Below are positions 1 to 7,074 of a stretch of DNA of 19,539 bases, piece by piece. Origin of the DNA: CAYJFG01 sp051881695 (GTDB lineage: Bacteria; Bacillota; Clostridia; Oscillospirales; Acutalibacteraceae); NCBI GenBank assembly GCA_051881695.1, contig JBJEQJ010000002.1, positions 1-19,539 on the forward strand. Reading direction: 5' to 3'. Under the pieces are notes generated by a model. That model did no database searches, had not been told where the DNA came from, and saw only the letters and a list, made by a program, of their open reading frames with translations. How positions within the stretch are numbered: the first letter of the stretch is position 1; every line of letters starts with the position of its first letter. The translations under genes and the position numbers were made by a program.

Positions 1-65
1 ATGGTTTTAATAACCTTCAGGACGTTCTTCTTATTCAAAAGATAATTGCAAAAATCGCTATTTAA
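1..65 (+). CDS. C-terminal end of a dockerin-like protein (5' end outside window)
   Basis: An open frame enters from the left edge and stops at TAA 63-65. About 20 residues are visible, including NLQDVLLIQKIIAKI. With the preceding Gly, and a first partial codon (..AT) that could be Asp, this resembles the second calcium-binding repeat of a type I dockerin: D-G-x-x-N-x-x-D-x-x-x-L-x-x-x-x followed by a helix ending I-A-K-I. Dockerins attach secreted glycoside hydrolases and other enzymes to cohesin scaffolds in cellulosomes or amylosomes. Only the tail is seen, so the enzyme itself is unknown. A strong terminator about 90 bases downstream fits the end of this transcript. The identification rests on a very short segment and could be chance similarity. 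Confidence 0.45.
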   Translation, partial: GFNNLQDVLLIQKIIAKIAI

Positions 66-155
66 TCGCTATTCTTTCTTCAAGGTGTTGTACCCATTAG
101 GTTATGACGATAACACCGTACAGTTCAAGACCTGTTATCGCACTTAAATATTCAA

Positions 156-195
156 CCCCGAACATTCTACTAATGGTAAAATGTTCGGGGTTTTT
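156..195 (+). terminator. Intrinsic terminator 1 downstream of dockerin-like gene
   Basis: A perfect 11-bp stem pairs CCCCGAACATT (156-166) with AATGTTCGGGG (180-190) across a 13-nt loop, and TTTTT follows. It is on the plus strand, ends the transcript entering from the left, and has no T tail in the other direction. Confidence 0.85.
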
Positions 196-225
196 GTATT
201 ATAATAGGTTTACCCGTATTAGCGC

Positions 226-267
226 TTCCGGGGATATACTCTACAGTATCTCCTCAGGAATTTTTTT
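226..267 (+). terminator. Intrinsic terminator 2 (tandem)
   Basis: An imperfect hairpin pairs TTCC (226-229) with GGAA (257-260), then GGGGAxATACT with AGTATxTCCTC, around a CTAC loop. A run of seven T (261-267) follows. It lies 30 bases after the first terminator on the same strand and probably acts as a back-up. Confidence 0.7.
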
Positions 268-457
268 AAAAAAAAATTAATATTTGAGTATGAAAACCGT
301 ATTTATATTCGTCTAATATAATAGAAGAGGTTAATAACAAAGGAGGCAACAGGTATAGTTATGAAAAAGAAAAAGCGGGCATTTTGAGGAAAAATCAGAC
401 TGTTCTTTCAAAAAGGATTACGGGAGACTTTTATCTTTTAGTTTATACTGAAAAAAT
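268..457. other. AT-rich intergenic stretch with possible decayed small ORF
   Basis: This is the gap between the tandem terminators and the end of the P-type ATPase gene. It holds a TATAAT (317-322) without a clear -35 box and a perfect AAAGGAGG (339-346). An ATG at 361 begins ATG AAA AAG AAA AAG but stops after eight codons at TGA. After a -1 shift at the A-rich tract the frame stays open for about 60 codons and reads ...AGILRKNQTVLSKRITGDF..., vaguely like the N-terminus of PqqD-family proteins. It then runs into the antisense of the ATPase tail. It may be a remnant of a small gene or chance. No transport or enzyme function is assigned. Confidence 0.3.
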
Positions 458-2977
458 TTATTTTTTCAATTTGTTGAAAAGCTTTACAAGCTCATACCAA
501 ATAACCGAGGCGGCGGCAACCGAAATTGAAATTAAAAGCTGAACGGGTGTAAGCGGAGCAAGCTTTAAAACCGACGACAGTGGGGTATATAAAATTACTG
601 CCAGCATCAGAGCAGTTCCTGCTAAAACGCCCCACATTACCTTGTCTTTTGAAAGGCGCATAAATGAACGAAAGGCAAAATCTTTGTCTGAGCTGTTTAC
701 ATAAACCAAAAACAGATTTGAAAGCATAATTACTGCAAGCCCCATTGCTCTTGCAGCAGGAGCATTTGAGGGATTTCCGTTAAGTACGGCAAAGTATACT
801 CCGAACGAGGCAGCAAAAATAACTAAGCCCTGAATTACACTTTTTATGAGAATAGATGCTTTTAATAGCTTTTCCTTAGGATTTCTCGGCTTTCTGCTCA
901 TAATATCTCGTTCTGCCGGCTGACGCTCAAGAACTACAGAGCAGGTAGGGTCAATTATCAGCTCGAGCAAAACAATGTGAAGAGGCAACAGAAATAAAGA
1001 CGCAGTATCTATCCCTAAAAACGGAGCTAAAAGCGATGATAAAGCTATCGGAATATGAATAGTGAAGATATATCCTACCGCCTTGCGGATATTATCGTAA
1101 ATTCTTCTGCCATCCTTTACTGTTTCAACTATTGTTGTAAAATTATCATCCATCAGGATAAGGTCTGCCGCTTCTCTTGAAACCTCGCTTCCCCTATGCC
1201 CCATTGCTATGCCGATATCCGCATTTTTTAGTGCCGGGGCGTCATTTACGCCGTCGCCTGTCATTGCAACAATCTCTCCGTTATCCTTAAAGGCTTTTAC
1301 AATACGCATTTTATGCTCCGGAATAACGCGGGAAAAGATATTTACTGTTTTAACTTTTTCACGAAGCTCATCGTCGCTCATTGTATTCAGCATATCGCCT
1401 GTAATTATTTCACTGCAATTTTTCATACCGATTTTCCGAGCGATAGACGAGGCGGTTATTCCGTTGTCGCCTGTTATCATAACAACTCGTATTCCGGCGT
1501 TTACACAAACGCTTATGTCATCCTTAACGCTTTCTCTTGGCAGGTCTTCAAGGCTTATAAGTCCTAAAAATTCAAGGCGGCACAGTGTAATATCGTCCGG
1601 TATTTCATCTTCGTTTATCGGGTAAGCGACAGCAACTGCTATTACACGCATACCCAGTGAAGAATAAGCTTCTGCCTGTTCAAGCGCTTTATTCTTGTCT
1701 TTGTCGCTGATATTGCAGATTGTCAATATTTTTTCCGGCGAGCCCTTTGCCGCAATAACGATTTTACCGTTTTTACGCCAAATGTGACCCATCATTTTAA
1801 GCTCGTTTGTAAAGGCATATTCCTTTATAAGCTCTCCGTCAAAAAGCTTCTCCTTGCTAAATCCCTGCTCCTTGCAAAAGGTAAGCATCGCCTTTTCCAT
1901 CGGGTCATAAGCGTCTGTTTCACAGCCGAGTCCCATAATTTCTGTCAGCTTTCCGTTATCTCCGTTTAACGCCCATACGTCCTGCACAGTCATCTTATTC
2001 ATCGTTATTGTGCCTGTTTTATCCACACACAATACAGATACTGCACCAAGAGTTTCTACGGATGGCAATCTTCGTACAAGAGAGTTCTTCTTTGCAAGCC
2101 GCCACGCACCCATAGACAAAAATACAGTTAAGATAACCGGAAATTCCTCGGGTATCATAGCCATTGCCAGCGTAACGCCGGAAAGTATGCTTTCTATAAT
2201 TCTGCTGTTAAAGGAGATTTCAGAAAGATTGATATAAGTAATAACGCTCACCAATGCAAACAGCACTGCGGCTATGCCTGCACAAAGCTTAACTAAGCTT
2301 CCTGTTTGTTTTTGCAGGGGAGTTTTTTCCTCGACTGTTTCTGAAACGTTTTTACCTATTTTTCCGTACTCTGTATTAACTCCCGTTTTATCTACAAGAA
2401 CGTGTGCGCTTCCCTGCGTTACAAGCGTACCGGCATAGCAATAATCCTTTCTCCAGTAGTCGTCATCTGAAGCTTCCGCTTCCCTGCTGATCTTCCAGAC
2501 TCCCTGAGCTTCGCCCGTAAGGGAGGATTCGTCCACACATAAATCATTGCACTTGATAATTATACCGTCGGCAGGAATTTTTACTCCCTCACATATAAGC
2601 ATAACGTCGCCCGGTACAAGCTCTGCGCTTGCTATTGTTTGCTCATATCCGTCACGGATTACGTTAATATGCGGAGCAGACAAATCCTTCAGCGCATTGA
2701 GCGTTTTATCGGTTTTCCACTCCTGTATTGCGTCAATACTGATTATGCCTACTACAAATATAAGCATTATTGCGCCGTCTCGCGGCTCGCCCAAAATAAA
2801 ATAAATTACGGCAGCAGCTAAAAGCAGCAAAAACATCGGCTCGCAGATAATATGAATAAGCTTTTTAAAAAAGCTCTCTTTCTTCTGCGGCACAAGCTCG
2901 TTTCTTCCGTATTTTTCAAGTCTTTCCTTTGCCTCTTTGGTAGAAAGACCCAAAGTGTTTTTTCTTTTTTCTGTCAT
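458..2977 (-). CDS. P-type (P2-like) cation-transporting ATPase, probable transition-metal exporter
   Basis: This 839-residue membrane pump uses ATP through an aspartyl-phosphate intermediate. Visible motifs are the actuator loop LTGEA (about 153-157), M4 ion-site PEEFP (about 276-280), phosphorylation site DKTGT (Asp about 319), nucleotide-binding KGSPE (about 411-415), and hinge TGDGVND (about 573-579). An M6-region IDPTCS segment takes the place of the NxxxD type of calcium pumps. Hydrophobic segments pair as M1-M2, M3-M4 and a C-terminal group. The start is ATG 2977, with GGAGG at 2985-2989; an upstream in-frame extension lies in the leader and is not used. Family members move Ca2+, Mn2+ or other cations, and sequence alone does not fix the ion. 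The czcD/NiCo riboswitch in its leader points to Co2+, Ni2+ or Fe2+ export. Confidence 0.93.
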   Translation of the reverse strand: MTEKRKNTLGLSTKEAKERLEKYGRNELVPQKKESFFKKLIHIICEPMFLLLLAAAVIYFILGEPRDGAIMLIFVVGIISIDAIQEWKTDKTLNALKDLSAPHINVIRDGYEQTIASAELVPGDVMLICEGVKIPADGIIIKCNDLCVDESSLTGEAQGVWKISREAEASDDDYWRKDYCYAGTLVTQGSAHVLVDKTGVNTEYGKIGKNVSETVEEKTPLQKQTGSLVKLCAGIAAVLFALVSVITYINLSEISFNSRIIESILSGVTLAMAMIPEEFPVILTVFLSMGAWRLAKKNSLVRRLPSVETLGAVSVLCVDKTGTITMNKMTVQDVWALNGDNGKLTEIMGLGCETDAYDPMEKAMLTFCKEQGFSKEKLFDGELIKEYAFTNELKMMGHIWRKNGKIVIAAKGSPEKILTICNISDKDKNKALEQAEAYSSLGMRVIAVAVAYPINEDEIPDDITLCRLEFLGLISLEDLPRESVKDDISVCVNAGIRVVMITGDNGITASSIARKIGMKNCSEIITGDMLNTMSDDELREKVKTVNIFSRVIPEHKMRIVKAFKDNGEIVAMTGDGVNDAPALKNADIGIAMGHRGSEVSREAADLILMDDNFTTIVETVKDGRRIYDNIRKAVGYIFTIHIPIALSSLLAPFLGIDTASLFLLPLHIVLLELIIDPTCSVVLERQPAERDIMSRKPRNPKEKLLKASILIKSVIQGLVIFAASFGVYFAVLNGNPSNAPAARAMGLAVIMLSNLFLVYVNSSDKDFAFRSFMRLSKDKVMWGVLAGTALMLAVILYTPLSSVLKLAPLTPVQLLISISVAAASVIWYELVKLFNKLKK

Positions 2978-3051
2978 AAAATAACCTCCGAAACAGCGCA
3001 TAAAGCGCATTATGTTAGTATCTCTTTTTATGCATACGAGGTTTTTTACAT

Positions 3052-3096
3052 AAAAAAACACACCTGTAAAGACATACTACTGTCCCACAGATGTGT
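3052..3096 (-). terminator. Riboswitch-controlled intrinsic terminator in the ATPase leader
   Basis: On the minus strand ACACATCTGT (3096-3087) pairs over 10 bp, with one G-U, with ACAGGTGTGT (3067-3058). A run of seven T (3058-3052) follows. The first arm is also the 3' strand of an aptamer helix (CAGAT...ATCTG). Metal-stabilised aptamer and terminator are therefore mutually exclusive, which predicts an ON switch. Confidence 0.85.
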
Positions 3097-3165
3097 GATT
3101 AACAATCTGCTGCCGCACTTTGACGGCCCGGCCCCATAAACACGTTGGTTTATCGCCTGCTCAGT
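3079..3165 (-). promoter_or_regulatory. czcD / NiCo riboswitch aptamer
   Basis: Read on the minus strand, the leader carries the conserved blocks of the NiCo (czcD) class in order: ACTGAGCAGGC (3165-3155), GCCGGGC, GCGGCAGCAGAT, and ATCTGTGGGACAGT ending at 3079. P1 forms from ACTG and CAGT at the two ends, and the two GGC/GGG-rich internal modules flank variable hairpins. The class binds Co2+ and Ni2+ cooperatively and has also been reported to respond to Fe2+. It typically precedes czcD-type CDF exporters and P-type ATPases. The placement directly after a promoter and before a terminator and the ATPase gene fits. Identification is from remembered consensus, without a covariance search. Confidence 0.9.
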
Positions 3166-3225
3166 TTGTACTGTTTGGTTCGCATCTCATTTTCAGATGT
3201 AATGCAGTGCAAAGAGAATGTCAGT

Positions 3226-3254
3226 ATAATAACATTTTATGAAAAGCGTGTCAA
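3226..3254 (-). promoter_or_regulatory. Promoter of riboswitch-ATPase transcript
   Basis: The minus strand has TTGACA (3254-3249), a 17-base spacer and TATTAT (3231-3226). This is a near-perfect housekeeping sigma promoter. Transcription should begin near 3219, giving a leader of about 240 nt before the ATPase start. Confidence 0.85.
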
Positions 3255-3442
3255 GGTTTATTTTGAAATAATTTTCATAGAATTTTCTGTACTATATAAT
3301 ATGCAGAAGTGTTGAATTAAGGGAAGAAATTTTTAAAATAAAAGCGAACAATAAAGTGCAAAAGGCAATGCCGAAAATTACGGCTGTTTACTGTTTGCAT
3401 TTCATTGTTCACTCAAATGAGCGCCGAGCTAAGCGGCAATTT

Positions 3443-3518
3443 TGGTGGAGACGATCGGGATCGAACCGACGACCTTCTGAATGCCATTCAGACACTCTCC
3501 CAGCTGAGCTACGCCCCC
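3443..3518 (-). tRNA. tRNA-Ala (anticodon GGC)
   Basis: A 76-nt cloverleaf is read on the minus strand. The acceptor GGGGGCG pairs with CGTCTCC and includes the G3-U70 pair that marks alanine tRNAs. The D arm is GCTC/GAGT, the anticodon stem TCTGA/TCAGA with loop ATGGCAT (anticodon GGC), and the T arm GTCGG TTCGATC CCGAT. Discriminator A and an encoded CCA end follow. It decodes GCC/GCU. It stands alone, with no adjoining tRNA. Confidence 0.97.
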
Positions 3519-3537
3519 ATAGCAATCACTATAACAT

Positions 3538-3566
3538 ATATTAACATAAAAAAGATTATATTGCAA
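3538..3566 (-). promoter_or_regulatory. Promoter of tRNA-Ala
   Basis: The minus strand has TTGCAA (3566-3561), a 17-base spacer and TAATAT (3543-3538). The predicted start is near 3531, about a dozen bases before the mature tRNA 5' end. No strong terminator with a T tail is seen after the tRNA; a weak GCCG...CGGC hairpin lies near 3370-3384. Confidence 0.6.
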
Positions 3567-3596
3567 GATACAGTAAGAACTTTTTTAAATAAGCGC

Positions 3597-3625
3597 TTGT
3601 ATTAGCAATAATAAGATGTTATAAT
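3597..3625 (+). promoter_or_regulatory. Promoter of the fhs operon
   Basis: TTGTAT (3597-3602), a 17-base spacer and TATAAT (3620-3625) give a start near 3632, about 30 bases ahead of the fhs start codon. It is divergent from the tRNA promoter, about 30 bp away. Confidence 0.75.
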
Positions 3626-3661
3626 TTTCAGCAGAATATCTTATTTTACGGAGGAATTTGT

Positions 3662-5329
3662 ATGTTAACCGATATTGAAATAGCACAACAGGCAAAGCTT
3701 AAGCCGATAGCAAAAGTTGCTGAGGATTTAGGCATTAAAGAAGAGGAAACAGAGCCTTACGGAAGATATAAGGCAAAGCTTAACGAGAAGCTTTTTAAAA
3801 GGCTTGAAAATGAAAAGGACGGTAAGCTTGTTTTAGTTACGGCTATTAACCCTACTCCTGCCGGAGAGGGAAAAACAACAACAACCGCAGGACTTGGTCA
3901 GGCAATGGCTAAAATAGGTAAAAAAGCCGTAATAGCATTAAGAGAACCGTCGCTTGGACCTGTATTCGGCATTAAGGGCGGAGCCGCAGGCGGCGGATAT
4001 GCTCAGGTGCTGCCGATGGAGGATATTAATTTACATTTTACAGGCGATATGCATGCAATAACCTCTGCAAATAACCTTTTGTGTGCAATGCTTGATAACC
4101 ACCTGCAGCAGGGTAACGAGCTTAAAATTGACCAGCGCAGAATCCTTATAAAGCGCTGCCTTGATATGAATGACAGAGCGCTCAGAAACGTAGTTGTCGG
4201 TCTTGGCGGCAAAATTAACGGTGTTCCGCGTGAGGACGGCTTTATTATTACTGTTGCAAGCGAGGTTATGGCTATTTTATGTCTTGCGTCTGACATTGAT
4301 GATTTAAAGGCAAGATTGGGCAGAATATTAATTGCCTACACAACAGACGGCAAGCCTGTATTTGCAAAGGATATTCAGGCAGACGGTGCAATGGCGGCTT
4401 TGCTTAAGGATGCAATAATGCCGAACCTTGTTCAGACTCTGGAGGGTACTCCTGCTATAATGCACGGCGGTCCGTTTGCAAATATTGCACACGGCTGTAA
4501 CTCTGTAAGAGCAACTAAGCTTGCTTTAAAGCTTGGTGATTATTGCATTACTGAGGCAGGCTTCGGCTCTGATTTGGGTGCAGAGAAATTTCTTGATATT
4601 AAATGCCGCTATGCCGGACTTAAACCAAGTGCAATAGTTGTAGTTGCCACCTGCCGTGCTCTTAAATATAACGGCGGAATACCGAAAACCGAATTAAAGC
4701 AGGAAAATCTTGAGGCTTTGAAAAAGGGTATTGTAAATTTAGGCGTACACATTGACAATATGAGAAGCTACGGCGTTCCTGTTGTTGTTGCAATTAACCG
4801 CTTTGACACAGACAGTAAGGCGGAGCTTGAATTTATTGAGGAATACTGTATTTCAAAGGGCGCAGATTTCGCGCTTTCAGACGTTTTTGCAAAGGGCGGA
4901 GAAGGCGGAATTGAGCTTGCCAAAAAGGTTTGCGAGGCTGTTGATAAGCCGTCCGGGTTCTCCCCTATTTATCCGCTTGAAATGAGCATAAAGGATAAGA
5001 TAAATGCTATAGCTACCAAAATATACGGTGCCGCTGATGTTTCTTATGCAACTGCAGCAGAAAAGGCTCTCAAGGATATTGAGGCTTTGGGCGCACAGGG
5101 ACTGCCCGTATGCATTGCAAAAACACAGTATTCCCTCTCTGACGACCCGACAAAGCTCGGTGCGCCGAAGGACTTTACGATTACTGTAAGAGATGCAAAG
5201 CTGTCAAACGGCGCAGGGTTTATTGTAGTTCTTACGGGCGATATTATGACAATGCCCGGACTTCCGAAGGCGCCGGCGGCACAAAAGATTGATGTTGACT
5301 CTAACGGAGTAATTTCCGGTTTATTCTGA
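3662..5329 (+). CDS. fhs: Formate--tetrahydrofolate ligase
   Basis: The enzyme joins formate to tetrahydrofolate using ATP to make 10-formyl-THF, the cytosolic entry of formate into purine synthesis, initiator-tRNA formylation and the methyl branch of one-carbon metabolism. The 555 residues match the usual family length. The P-loop TPAGEGKT is at about 65-72, followed by the FTHFS signature region EPSLGPVFGIKGGA and the PMEDINLHFTGD segment. The start ATG 3662 has GGAGG (3650-3654) at 7-base spacing and a consensus promoter just upstream. It is first in a probable operon with tsaE, tsaB and rpiB. No other Wood-Ljungdahl gene is in the window, so it need not imply acetogenesis. Confidence 0.97.
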   Translation: MLTDIEIAQQAKLKPIAKVAEDLGIKEEETEPYGRYKAKLNEKLFKRLENEKDGKLVLVTAINPTPAGEGKTTTTAGLGQAMAKIGKKAVIALREPSLGPVFGIKGGAAGGGYAQVLPMEDINLHFTGDMHAITSANNLLCAMLDNHLQQGNELKIDQRRILIKRCLDMNDRALRNVVVGLGGKINGVPREDGFIITVASEVMAILCLASDIDDLKARLGRILIAYTTDGKPVFAKDIQADGAMAALLKDAIMPNLVQTLEGTPAIMHGGPFANIAHGCNSVRATKLALKLGDYCITEAGFGSDLGAEKFLDIKCRYAGLKPSAIVVVATCRALKYNGGIPKTELKQENLEALKKGIVNLGVHIDNMRSYGVPVVVAINRFDTDSKAELEFIEEYCISKGADFALSDVFAKGGEGGIELAKKVCEAVDKPSGFSPIYPLEMSIKDKINAIATKIYGAADVSYATAAEKALKDIEALGAQGLPVCIAKTQYSLSDDPTKLGAPKDFTITVRDAKLSNGAGFIVVLTGDIMTMPGLPKAPAAQKIDVDSNGVISGLF

Positions 5330-5351
5330 TGTATTGGAACTTGATATAAAG

Positions 5352-5774
5352 ATGACTACTGTAAAAACACATTCTGCAGGTGAAACAACACAGCTTGGTG
5401 AAAAGCTGGCAGGAAAGCTCTCCGGCGATGAAGTTATTGCGCTTTTCGGCGGACTGGGTATGGGCAAAACTGCGCTTACAGTCGGTATTGCAAGGGGGCT
5501 TGAGGCTCAGGACAGAGTTACAAGCCCCACCTTTGCCCTTGTAAATGAATATCATGGCAGGTGCAGTATTTATCATTTTGATATGTACCGCATAACAAGC
5601 TGGGACGATTTGTATTCTACGGGATTTTTCGATTACCTTAATAACGGTGTGCTTATAATTGAATGGAGCGAAAACATTGAAAATGCTTTGCCTGAAAATT
5701 ATATTAAGATAACTATTGAAAAAGGCGAAAAGGACTGTGACAGAATTTTCACTATTGAGGGGGTCGATTTATAA
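5352..5774 (+). CDS. tsaE: tRNA t6A biosynthesis ATPase TsaE
   Basis: TsaE is the ATPase that works with TsaB and TsaD to form N6-threonylcarbamoyladenosine at A37 of ANN-decoding tRNAs. The protein is about 140 residues, the normal family size. It has a Walker A GGLGMGKT at about 33-40, followed by SPTFALVNEY, HFDMYR and IEWSEN, all hallmarks of the family. I chose ATG 5352 (MTTVKTHSAGET...) because it matches the usual N-terminus. A TTG at 5334 is in frame and would add six residues. Neither has a strong ribosome binding site, which suggests coupling to fhs, whose stop lies 22 bases upstream. The stop overlaps the tsaB start by one base. Confidence 0.93.
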   Translation: MTTVKTHSAGETTQLGEKLAGKLSGDEVIALFGGLGMGKTALTVGIARGLEAQDRVTSPTFALVNEYHGRCSIYHFDMYRITSWDDLYSTGFFDYLNNGVLIIEWSENIENALPENYIKITIEKGEKDCDRIFTIEGVDL

Positions 5775-6490
5775 TGAAAATACTTGCAATTGACTCAACG
5801 GCGTCTCCTGCTTCCGCCGCACTGCTGGAAGATGACAAAATTTTAGGTGAATTTTTTATAAACACAAGTCTTACACACAGCGTAACACTTATGCCGATGT
5901 GTGAGGCTTTGCTTAAAAACACGTCTACCGATATAAATGATATTGACCTGTTTGCGGTAAACGCAGGCCCCGGCTCTTTTACCGGGGTAAGGATTGGCGT
6001 AAGCGCTGTAAAGGGAATGGCGTGGAATACCAACAAGCCCTGCGCATCTGTTTCCACTCTTTATAGTGCTGCACTGAATTTAAAAAATATAAACTGCATT
6101 GCCTGTGCGGTTATGGACGCAAGATGCAGACAGTTTTATAATGCGTTGTTTAAATGTGAGGAAAACGGCAAAGTTACAAGGCTGTGCAATGACAGAGCTA
6201 TTTCGTTTGAGGAGCTTGCTGCAGATTTAAAGAAATACTCTGACAGCAGAATAATACTTACAGGTGATGGAAGCGACCTTGCCTACTCTTTGCTTTCTCC
6301 GCTTGTGAATAACATTGAAGCTGCGCCTGAGCATCTGAAATATCAGCGTGCAAGCGGCACAGCCTTTGCGGCAAAAGAAATGCTTATTAATAACGATACA
6401 TTGTCAGCAAAGGAGCTTATGCCAATATATTTAAGACTTCCGCAGGCTGAAAGAGAGCTTAAAAAAAGACAGGGAGAAAACTCAAAATAA
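5774..6490 (+). CDS. tsaB: tRNA t6A biosynthesis protein TsaB
   Basis: TsaB is an ASKHA-fold, inactive paralogue of TsaD that scaffolds the TsaB-TsaD-TsaE t6A complex. It has 238 residues. The N-terminus MKILAIDSTASPASAALL and the segment NAGPGSFTGVRIGVSAVKG (about 56-75) are the family signatures. The start ATG 5774 overlaps the tsaE stop (TAATG), with a G-rich GAGGGGG about 10 bases upstream, so translation is coupled. In many Firmicutes rimI and tsaD follow. Here rpiB follows instead, and tsaD must lie elsewhere. Confidence 0.94.
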   Translation: MKILAIDSTASPASAALLEDDKILGEFFINTSLTHSVTLMPMCEALLKNTSTDINDIDLFAVNAGPGSFTGVRIGVSAVKGMAWNTNKPCASVSTLYSAALNLKNINCIACAVMDARCRQFYNALFKCEENGKVTRLCNDRAISFEELAADLKKYSDSRIILTGDGSDLAYSLLSPLVNNIEAAPEHLKYQRASGTAFAAKEMLINNDTLSAKELMPIYLRLPQAERELKKRQGENSK

Positions 6491-6513
6491 GGTATAAAAG
6501 GGGTTATATTAAA

Positions 6514-6960
6514 ATGATAGCAATAGGAGCAGACCACGGCGGATTTGAAATTAAAGAAGCTGTAAAAAAATATTTAGAGGACAAGGGCATAGAATACAAG
6601 GATTTTGGCACATGCAGCGAAGCTTCGGTTGACTATCCGCAGATAGCATATGAAGTTGCCGGCTTTATAGCTCAGGGAAATGCGGAACTTGGGATTTTAT
6701 GCTGCGGCACCGGCATTGGTATTTCTATGGCGGCAAACAAGGTTAAAGGAATAAGAGCTGCGGTAGTTACGGATGAATTTTGTGCTGAGATGACCAGACG
6801 ACACAACAACGCCAATATTTTATGTATGGGCGGACGAGTAATTGACAGCGAAAAGGCTGTTAAATTATGCGACATTTTCTTAAACACTCCGTTTGACGGA
6901 GGCAGACACGAAAGACGTGTAAATATGATTACAGATATTGAAAACGGAAAAAGTGTATAG
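6514..6960 (+). CDS. rpiB: Ribose 5-phosphate isomerase B
   Basis: The enzyme interconverts ribose 5-phosphate and ribulose 5-phosphate in the pentose phosphate pathway; some relatives act on allose or galactose 6-phosphate. The 148 residues carry the RpiB signatures: GADHGG (5-10), catalytic Cys in CCGTGIG (Cys 64), SMAANKVKGIRAA, and RRHNNANILCMGGR with His 97. The start ATG 6514 has AAAAGGGG (6496-6503) upstream. It is 23 bases after tsaB and likely the last gene of the fhs operon, although no clear intrinsic terminator follows, so read-through into the lipoprotein genes is possible. Confidence 0.95.
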   Translation: MIAIGADHGGFEIKEAVKKYLEDKGIEYKDFGTCSEASVDYPQIAYEVAGFIAQGNAELGILCCGTGIGISMAANKVKGIRAAVVTDEFCAEMTRRHNNANILCMGGRVIDSEKAVKLCDIFLNTPFDGGRHERRVNMITDIENGKSV

Positions 6961-7074
6961 GAAATTATTTAAAAGCAAGACTTATGGAAGCACTGAACAA
7001 ATCACGCTGAAAGCTGTTTCCACAAACGTATTAATCAGTATTTCCTTAATATCAGAATTTTGGAGGTTATATTT

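Noticed and set aside
1..195. tracrRNA or other CRISPR-associated RNA at the left edge
   Set aside because: No repeat, anti-repeat or cas gene is visible. The start of the window is better explained as the end of a coding region followed by a terminator.
361..441. UGA at 385-387 read as selenocysteine or tryptophan in the short Lys-rich ORF
   Set aside because: TGA is a normal stop for other genes here (fhs, the Mbeg1-like hydrolase) and no SECIS-type structure is evident.
2978..3061. N-terminal extension of the P-type ATPase to an earlier in-frame start
   Set aside because: It would translate the leader after the riboswitch terminator. ATG 2977 has a GGAGG at good spacing and begins a normal N-terminus.
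3272..3300. Plus-strand TTTTCA-17-TATAAT as a promoter
   Set aside because: The -35 is weak and there is no gene downstream on that strand before the fhs promoter. AT-rich sequence gives such matches by chance.
3356..3605. Two plus-strand ORFs (62 and 66 residues) with GSNRRPSE-like and RDRTDDL-like translations
   Set aside because: They are antisense translations of the tRNA-Ala gene. This is a well-known source of false 'conserved hypothetical' proteins.
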